DNA from: an uncultured Lachnospiraceae bacterium
Lineage (GTDB): Bacteria > Bacillota > Clostridia > Lachnospirales > Lachnospiraceae
Length of the DNA stretch: 36,108 nt
Assembly: GCA_910578715.1 (NCBI GenBank)
Contig: CAJTRL010000038.1
Location: forward strand, 1 to 36,108
Reading direction: 5' to 3'
Position 1 is the first letter of the stretch; each line of letters starts with the position of its first letter. The translations under genes were made by a program, and so were the position numbers. The notes under the pieces were generated by a model. The model ran no database searches and was not told the origin of the DNA. It was given only the letters and a program-made list of their open reading frames with translations. This document shows, one piece after another, positions 30,400-36,108 of the stretch.

Positions 30400-33120
30400 T
30401 TACGTAAGTTCTACAAGCAGCTCATGCACTGCGTTTTCATCGAGACGGCGGATTTCCTCCAGCGAAACGGCCGCCGTTCCGGCGCTTAATGCAATCGGTT
30501 TTCCATCCAGAAACGCTTTCTCCGTCCGGTATACGCCGCATTCTTTTCCAAGCGCATTCCGGTAAACAATATGCCATCTTCTTCCGCCGAAATTCAGATA
30601 GATGCCCGCCAGACCGTCTTTAAACTGTTCTTTCTGCAGGCGCGGCTCCAGCACGAGCGCACCGCATTTTCCCCTGACGCCGAACATCTCCGTTATGACG
30701 GTCAGCATCATCCAGCTTGCCGCTCCGGTCAGGTAATGATACATTCCTCTTCCCCGGTCGTTAAAATATTCGGGAATGCCCGGATAAATACGGCTCACCG
30801 TAAAATCCGCCGCCTGCTCATACAGCGAGCGCAGCGCCGCCCAGCCTTCCTTCGCAAATCCCTGTCTGTAAAGCGCATTGGCATACATCGTCGTCATATG
30901 GGAAAAGACCGCGCCGTTTTCCTTGTGCCCATAGGCAAACCCGAACATTCTGCCGAGGTCCGTTTTCAGCTCCCCGAAATCCGTATTCAGGCGATACCCT
31001 CCGACCTCTTTTTTGTAAAGGTATTTATCCGCAGCCCTGACGATTTTCGCCGTCTGCTCTTTCGTTGCCGTTCCCGACATCACGGCAAATACCTGTCCGG
31101 TGAGCATCATCCTGACGCTCATATCGCCGCGTTCAACGTACTCGCACTGTCTGCCATTGTTATCATAATAGCTGTTGAACCATCCGCGCTCCTCACCGTC
31201 TTCTATCCACTCCGTCCGCCGGATATGCTCTTTCAGCCACTGTGCTTTCTCCAGCAGGCTTTCCCTTATCTTTGCACAGTCAAAAGAACGTTTCTGACCG
31301 GAAATGTTGTGAAAACAGCTCTGACAGTACTTAGAAAGCGTCTCTTTTTTCCGCTCAATGTCTTCATAGAAATCCGTCCCCGTCTGCAGAAGCGGCTCGA
31401 TTTCCGCAAGCAGTTCCAGGGAGTCCAGTCCCTCTTTTTCCTCCAGCAAGGAAAGTAACGATGCGAGCGTTTCCAGATTGTCCGCGTAGGCGGCCGTAAA
31501 CGCCACGCTTTCGCCGCGCTCCGGCGCCATATCCAGAGCGTCGTTCCAGTCCGCGCCGCGCAGGCGCATATGGTTGTGTTCGCCAACTTCATAGAAAACG
31601 GTCAGATTCTGCACCAGAATATGTTCCAGCACAGTTCCGTAATAGGCTTCGCCTTTTTCATCTTTTAAGAGCGGCGCGCTGCCCGCTTCCCAGTTTTCGT
31701 CGATTTTTGTTCCCCGTTCTTCCTGTTTATCCTTAAAGTAGGTGTTTTCCTTTAATAAAATGGACAAATCGCCCGTCTGGTCGATATACAGCTTCGTCGT
31801 CATCAGAGGCCAGAGCCCGTGGTCCATCCAGACTCTCGTAATATTGTTCCTGTCGGCAATAAATTCACCCTGTCCGCTCCCGATAATCGTCGCGTTGCTG
31901 CCGTCAATCCTGACGCCTCCGTAATTGTCAATCAGCATCTGCCTTACGCCGTCCGGATTCATAATCAGCAATGCCAGGCAGTCCTGCCATAAATCCCGCC
32001 AGCCTCTTCCGCCCTTGCCATAATCATGATGGGGCAGAAAAGAACATCCGTAAATCCGCCGGAGCATCGGCTGGAAATTCACCCAGTACATAAAATTGTC
32101 AAAAACAGAGTCCGCCGTCTCATAAGATACGTTTATTTTATCGAGCCAGTACTGTTTCGTCTGCTCAAACACACGAAGAACCGCATCTTCATCCCGGTAT
32201 TCCGCAAGCATCTTCAGAATTGTTTCCCGCTGATGCTCCGCGCCGATGAAAAGAACAAAACTCTTTTTTTCTCCCGGCTCCAGTTCGGCATTTTGAAAAC
32301 GGAGCGCTCCTACGATTTCATAACCGTCATACTTTCTTCCGGCAGGTTCATACGGAAGGTTACGGATAACGCTTTCCGGCCTTTCAAAATTTCCGCCCTC
32401 TCCGATATAATCTTCCACCACGGGCATAAACCCGGCCGGGGCCGCACCGTCTCCTTCCATGCCGCACACAAAATAAGTTATTTCATTTTTCCGGTGTCCT
32501 CTCTCGTCAAAAGAAAGCGTCGGCGTCACCAGAACGCCCTCCGGAATCGTCTCCGCCCGGTGAAGTAACGAAGTCACATGCCGATGGTCCCTTAAATTGT
32601 CCGCGCTCCTCCCATAGAGCGGAACTGCCGCCGTCGGCACAAAAGAGCAGGCCCGCTCCCCCGTGTTCTCTATCTCCACATACAGAATTTCAACATTATA
32701 ATTTCCGACCGGAACAAAAGACGTCATACGCGATAACAGGGAATACTTCGCCGATTCCCGCTCAAGCCGCTGCCACATAGGCCCGGCTGTCAGAGTGCTC
32801 CTGTCCTGTTTCTCCGTAAATTTCGCCGCCTGTGCCTCCGCGGAAGCGCCCGTCAGCGAATAGCAGTCCCCGTTTTCGAATCTGCACCAGAAATTCCTGG
32901 AAGACCTGTTATTATGAAGCTCTTCCGCACTGACCGGCTGCAGAATAAATTCGTTCTGGCCGCACTTTGAATCCCCTCCAAGCGTCGGCGTCAGCGCGCT
33001 TTTGATGCCCTGTCCGCCCGCCACCGGGAAATACAGATAGCTCGTATTCTCCGGCTGTTCCAGCCGGAAAGTTCCCTGATTATCCAAAAACTGATACCCT
33101 GTTACCGCGTCATAACTCAT
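30400..33120 (-). CDS. GH94 glycoside phosphorylase
   Basis: This 906-residue enzyme of the cellobiose-phosphorylase family has an N-terminal beta-sandwich (1-300), then an (alpha/alpha)6 barrel with KGGRGWRDLWQD (369-380), general acid D524 or D527 in GADWNDALDM, and a GHKENGAVFSHM phosphate loop. It would split a beta-linked glucoside with phosphate to sugar-1-phosphate. Length and motifs fit disaccharide phosphorylases such as laminaribiose or cellobiose types; the linkage is not decided. There is no signal peptide. ATG 33120 follows GAGAGGA. A promoter was not clearly found in 33121-33565. Confidence 0.9.
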   Translation of the reverse strand: MSYDAVTGYQFLDNQGTFRLEQPENTSYLYFPVAGGQGIKSALTPTLGGDSKCGQNEFILQPVSAEELHNNRSSRNFWCRFENGDCYSLTGASAEAQAAKFTEKQDRSTLTAGPMWQRLERESAKYSLLSRMTSFVPVGNYNVEILYVEIENTGERACSFVPTAAVPLYGRSADNLRDHRHVTSLLHRAETIPEGVLVTPTLSFDERGHRKNEITYFVCGMEGDGAAPAGFMPVVEDYIGEGGNFERPESVIRNLPYEPAGRKYDGYEIVGALRFQNAELEPGEKKSFVLFIGAEHQRETILKMLAEYRDEDAVLRVFEQTKQYWLDKINVSYETADSVFDNFMYWVNFQPMLRRIYGCSFLPHHDYGKGGRGWRDLWQDCLALLIMNPDGVRQMLIDNYGGVRIDGSNATIIGSGQGEFIADRNNITRVWMDHGLWPLMTTKLYIDQTGDLSILLKENTYFKDKQEERGTKIDENWEAGSAPLLKDEKGEAYYGTVLEHILVQNLTVFYEVGEHNHMRLRGADWNDALDMAPERGESVAFTAAYADNLETLASLLSLLEEKEGLDSLELLAEIEPLLQTGTDFYEDIERKKETLSKYCQSCFHNISGQKRSFDCAKIRESLLEKAQWLKEHIRRTEWIEDGEERGWFNSYYDNNGRQCEYVERGDMSVRMMLTGQVFAVMSGTATKEQTAKIVRAADKYLYKKEVGGYRLNTDFGELKTDLGRMFGFAYGHKENGAVFSHMTTMYANALYRQGFAKEGWAALRSLYEQAADFTVSRIYPGIPEYFNDRGRGMYHYLTGAASWMMLTVITEMFGVRGKCGALVLEPRLQKEQFKDGLAGIYLNFGGRRWHIVYRNALGKECGVYRTEKAFLDGKPIALSAGTAAVSLEEIRRLDENAVHELLVELT

Positions 33121-33565
33121 ATTATACGTCCTCTCTTCCCTGACATTTTCCGTTTTCTTCTCCGGACATTCTTCTCTGAACATTTTTTCTTTTCTTATCT
33201 CGACAATTTTCCGTTTCTTCTGCTATGTTTTATATTTTACTTCCTCGCGGCATCCATTGTCCATATTTTATTTTCCCGGGCAATGAAGCCAACTCCGCAA
33301 GTCCCTGTTAAAAGCAGAGCAGAATGTCTTATCGCTGCTCATATTTACCCTCCCTGAAGAAGATTGCTATATAATTATAAACTATTGTGAAAGAATTGGA
33401 AAGGCGGAAGTGTTATTGTTAAATCAATGTGCGCCTCCGCCGGAAATTCGTGTAAAGTAATTAAAAAAAATTACGTGCAGTGATAAGGGAAACTATGATG
33501 TTCTTTTGAGAAATAAATCTGAACTGTCAGAGAAAAGCAAAAACATGGAAAATTCTAACAGGAAA

Positions 33566-33604
33566 TTGACAAAGTATCCCTAATAATGATACAATACCAT
33601 TATT
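33566..33604 (+). promoter_or_regulatory. Promoter and overlapping dyad of the chemoreceptor gene
   Basis: TTGACA (33566-33571), 18 bases and TACAAT (33590-33595) form a good promoter. AATAATG-N9-CATTATT (33582-33604) is a perfect dyad over the -10. A leader of about 200 bases follows before ATG 33801, with a TATCATA/TATGATA stem (33653-33676). From 33121 to 33565 only weak hairpins such as GAGCAG/CTGCTC were seen. Confidence 0.6.
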
Positions 33605-33800
33605 CATTACAAAAGGGCTTGCCAACTATATACAGAAAAAAAATATGCCGTCTATCATATATTTATATTTATGATAAGCGACATTTTTTTGCGGGGTGAT
33701 ATACAACAAAGTACATATTAAGCTAAAAGAAGATAAATATTATGGACGGTTTTATCGGGCGGCCTGACAGGCTGTATGAATTTTAAGGAGGTAAGATACT

Positions 33801-35348
33801 ATGAATAAGAAGAAAACCGCAGTTGAGGTGTATTTGTCTACGGTATTTAAATGGGGACTTATTATATTGGTGAGCGCCTGTATGTGCGCTACCGTTATGT
33901 TTAATACCGAAAAAATCTTTGGATTATATCCTACCGTCCCCTGGCTTGCAACAATCGGTCTGGGTATTATGGACTCGGCCTTTTTTATCATTGCCATACT
34001 TATCGTAAAGACTTCGTTTGACCCGGACGGTTATTTAAAAGAGGGCAGATTACGAATCGGTAAGATTTTTTCGGTGGCTATCCTGGTAATTCAATGGAAT
34101 TATCTGTTGTATATGCTTCCTACCAGAACATTTTGGGGATTTTTATTCTTTTTCCTTATTTTAGTGGCATTCTTTCTGGATATTAAAATGTTACTCTTTA
34201 GCGGCATTGCCTGTATGATATCTCTGTTTATCGGCTGGTTCGTCCGTGGAACGGACCTTCTTCCGGTTAAGGATGAATTATTCCTTTCAGATACTCTGAT
34301 GTGTCTGGTTGCACTCGTGCTGTCGCTGGCGGGACTGCTTATATTTGTTTTCTTTGTTGCCCACTTTCTGGTAAATGCCAAAAAGGACGAGCTGGAAAAG
34401 AACAGCGAACATGTTACAAGCGTTCTTGCTTCGGTGCAGACATTATCCGAAAATCTGCGGGCAGCCGGTTTATCGCTTTCACAGATATCAGAAAATGAAA
34501 GCGCTTCTGCCGAGGAGCTGGCGGCTACCAGCGAGCAGTTAGTCGAAAGCAGTAATCTGCTCGGTTCAAAAACGGACGAGAGTATGGCAAATCTGAGCGA
34601 ATTGAGCGAGTGGGAAAGCGTCGTTGCCAATAACGTCGAAAAGGTGGAACAGGTTTCAAAAGATTTGCTGGATAAATCTGCCGAAAACGAAAAACTCCTC
34701 GGCGATTTACATACCATCAACGGTGAAGTATCCGAATCCATGAAAGCTACCATAGAAATCACCCGGCGCTTATCGGAAGCGGTACAGGAAATTGGCGTAA
34801 CGCTTAACCTTATCAACGATATTTCAAGCTCTACGAATTTACTGGCATTGAATGCCTCTATTGAAGCGGCAAGAGCCGGTGAGGCCGGCAGAGGATTTGC
34901 AGTTGTTGCCACAGAAGTTGGCAATCTGGCTAACAGTACACAGCAGTCATTACAAGTTGTTCAGACAGTTATCGAAAGAGTACAGCAAAACGTTACGGAT
35001 ATTACCGCACAGGTCAATGAAAATTCCGTGAAGCTCGGTACACAGAATGAGTATTTTCAAAATGTATTTCAAAGCATGCAGAATATGGCAGACCTGTTAG
35101 ATACATCAGTAGAAACAATCAATACGATGGGCGAAGCGCATGGAAAGCAGTCAGAAGTCATTAAGAAAACCATTTCTATTAATCAGGATATTGCCGAAAG
35201 CATTCGCAATGAAAATGAACAGTTCAACTCCATCAATGCTATGGCCGAAAGCAATGCCCATGATACAACAGAGGTTGCGGCACAGGCCGATATGGTTAAT
35301 GAAATCGTCGAAAAAATGACACAATTATTAGAACAGGAAAACGTATAA
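33801..35348 (+). CDS. Methyl-accepting chemotaxis protein with six-TM N-terminus
   Basis: This 515-residue receptor has six predicted TM helices (about 15-35, 46-70, 87-105, 110-128, 130-148, 165-190) with only short loops, instead of the usual large external sensor. It has no HAMP domain. A coiled-coil signalling region (195-510) carries the conserved tip NLLALNASIEAARAGEAGRG (346-365). It would control CheA, but no che or flagellar genes are in the window. AAGGAGG precedes ATG 33801. Ligand sensing is presumably within the membrane bundle. Confidence 0.93.
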   Translation: MNKKKTAVEVYLSTVFKWGLIILVSACMCATVMFNTEKIFGLYPTVPWLATIGLGIMDSAFFIIAILIVKTSFDPDGYLKEGRLRIGKIFSVAILVIQWNYLLYMLPTRTFWGFLFFFLILVAFFLDIKMLLFSGIACMISLFIGWFVRGTDLLPVKDELFLSDTLMCLVALVLSLAGLLIFVFFVAHFLVNAKKDELEKNSEHVTSVLASVQTLSENLRAAGLSLSQISENESASAEELAATSEQLVESSNLLGSKTDESMANLSELSEWESVVANNVEKVEQVSKDLLDKSAENEKLLGDLHTINGEVSESMKATIEITRRLSEAVQEIGVTLNLINDISSSTNLLALNASIEAARAGEAGRGFAVVATEVGNLANSTQQSLQVVQTVIERVQQNVTDITAQVNENSVKLGTQNEYFQNVFQSMQNMADLLDTSVETINTMGEAHGKQSEVIKKTISINQDIAESIRNENEQFNSINAMAESNAHDTTEVAAQADMVNEIVEKMTQLLEQENV

Positions 35349-35461
35349 AAAATCTGTACTCATGCCAGCGGCCGACTGCCGAATGATTCGGATAATTGGA
35401 CAAAATACCATATCTGACAGTCTGTACAGCCGGCCATCCCATTCATACCGGGGCATTTAAC

Positions 35462-35953
35462 TCAAATAAGTTTATCCAGTTCTTCATTCAGTTTCTTTTT
35501 TAGAATTTCCAGCTCTTCGCTGGTCGGATTATATTTCTTATCGGTTAATTCTTTTCCAAGCTGCCAGACAGGACCGGGAACGGGAGTATCTCCGTCTCTT
35601 CTCGGATGGATATGCCAGTGCATATGCAGACCGCCTCCAACTCCCTGCAGCGCATAATTCAGTTTATCCGGCTCAAACGCATGATATACCGCTTCGGCCA
35701 CAACTGCCATTTCATGCAGAAATTCATCTCTGTAACCGGGTTCCAGCTGATGCAGCTCATATGCGTGCTGTTTACAAAGAAACAGCGTATACCCTTTTAT
35801 CCTTTGCTGGTCGCCTATTACGACATATCCTGTATTCAGTTCACGAACAAAGTAAGGGTTTTTGTTTTCCTTGATGAGCGCTATTCTTTTACAAACCAGA
35901 CAGTCCTCCATATCAGTCACCATGCCTTTCTTCAGATACTTATTTAACCCCAT
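35462..35953 (-). CDS. HIT family nucleotide hydrolase/transferase
   Basis: This 163-residue protein has the histidine triad HMHWHIHP (110-117) and an N-terminal DCLVCKR zinc-type pair (C18, C21). It also has the long GGGLHMHWH lead-in typical of bacterial HIT hydrolases acting on AMP-linked or dinucleoside polyphosphate substrates. ATG 35953 has AAAGG nine bases upstream; the more usual family start is ATG 35911 (MEDCLVC). It converges with the chemoreceptor gene, and no clear terminator separates them. Confidence 0.92.
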   Translation of the reverse strand: MGLNKYLKKGMVTDMEDCLVCKRIALIKENKNPYFVRELNTGYVVIGDQQRIKGYTLFLCKQHAYELHQLEPGYRDEFLHEMAVVAEAVYHAFEPDKLNYALQGVGGGLHMHWHIHPRRDGDTPVPGPVWQLGKELTDKKYNPTSEELEILKKKLNEELDKLI

Positions 35954-35999
35954 TGCAATCTGCCTTTCGCATAATTGTCAACAAAATATTCCTAAGCCT

Positions 36000-36040
36000 T
36001 AATAAAAAATAATGGAAACGCTGTACTTATCAACGTTTCC
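36000..36040 (-). terminator. Rho-independent terminator of tRNA-Leu
   Basis: On the - strand GGAAACG (36040-36034) and CGTTTCC (36020-36014) make a 7-bp stem followed by ATTATTTTTTATT. It lies 15 bases beyond the tRNA 3' end. Confidence 0.8.
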
Positions 36041-36055
36041 ACTACTTTGTACAAC

Positions 36056-36108
36056 TGCCGGCGACCGGAATCGAACCGGTACGGGAGGTTAGTCCCGCAG
36101 GATTTTAA
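36056..36108 (-). tRNA. tRNA-Leu(TAA), 3' part, cut by the window end
   Basis: The - strand shows the anticodon loop end TTAAAA, anticodon stem TCCTG, a long variable arm TGCGGGA-CTAACC-TCCCGTA of class II type, T arm CCGGTTCGATTCCGG, and acceptor CGCCGGC with A. The TAA anticodon is inferred from the loop's remaining bases. CCA is not encoded. Confidence 0.9.

Noticed and set aside
33600..33800. Possible c-di-GMP (GEMM) riboswitch before the chemoreceptor
   Set aside because: The conserved GEMM tetraloop/receptor and junction sequences are not present.

Overview
The window reads as chromosome of a Gram-positive, low-to-mid GC Clostridia, most likely a gut Lachnospiraceae. This is inferred from strong AGGAGG-type ribosome binding sites, sigma-A promoters, a T-box-controlled thrS, a lipoprotein sugar-binding protein without an encoded ATPase, LytTR/GHKL signalling and tRNA genes without an encoded CCA. 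No phage, complete IS element or CRISPR array was seen.

Layout. 1-930: an eroded island with a 3' gene end, an Rpn-type nuclease remnant, the C-terminal tail of a PIN toxin and one intact 73-residue gene, bracketed by two near-identical terminator-like hairpins. 1021-2925 (-): a class M sirtuin plus zinc macrodomain pair, an ADP-ribosylation write/erase module, behind a good promoter with an overlapping palindrome. 3070-4671 (+): DegV, then a RelB/DinJ-PIN toxin-antitoxin pair. 4712-5776 (-): an unknown 197-residue protein and an Rrf2 regulator. 6012-7044 (+): LytTR regulator and DUF3021 membrane protein. 7083-9002 (-): a compact SPFH / ribbon-helix-helix / two-TM protein / YbjQ operon with a doubled palindromic operator over its -10 and a 15-bp tandem repeat before gene two. 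9035-9217: a 183-bp imperfect palindrome. 9355-13283 (+): MacB/Bce-like ABC transporter and an XRE regulator. 13332: tRNA-Gly(CCC).

13899-20289: a complete msm-type alpha-galactoside locus (divergent AraC regulator, msmE-F-G, GH36 alpha-galactosidase). 20319-23127 (-): a DUF4353 surface protein and an AlbA_2 ATPase with helically phased TGATAA repeats upstream. 23367-26161 (-): MGMT-like protein and a ThrRS lacking the TGS domain behind a T-box leader with an ACC specifier. 26158-28226 (-): a dCache-HAMP-GGDEF protein with a strongly folded leader. 28227-33120 (-): GHKL kinase, LytTR response regulator and GH94 phosphorylase. 33566-35348 (+): six-TM chemoreceptor. 35462-35953 (-): HIT protein. 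36056-36108 (-): 3' half of tRNA-Leu(TAA).

A recurring theme is inverted repeats centred on promoter elements (SirTM, LytTR, SPFH, tRNA-Gly and chemoreceptor promoters), which suggests dedicated local regulators for several small modules. The most system-like candidates for something undescribed are the self-contained SPFH-RHH-TM-YbjQ operon and the structured leader of the GGDEF gene.
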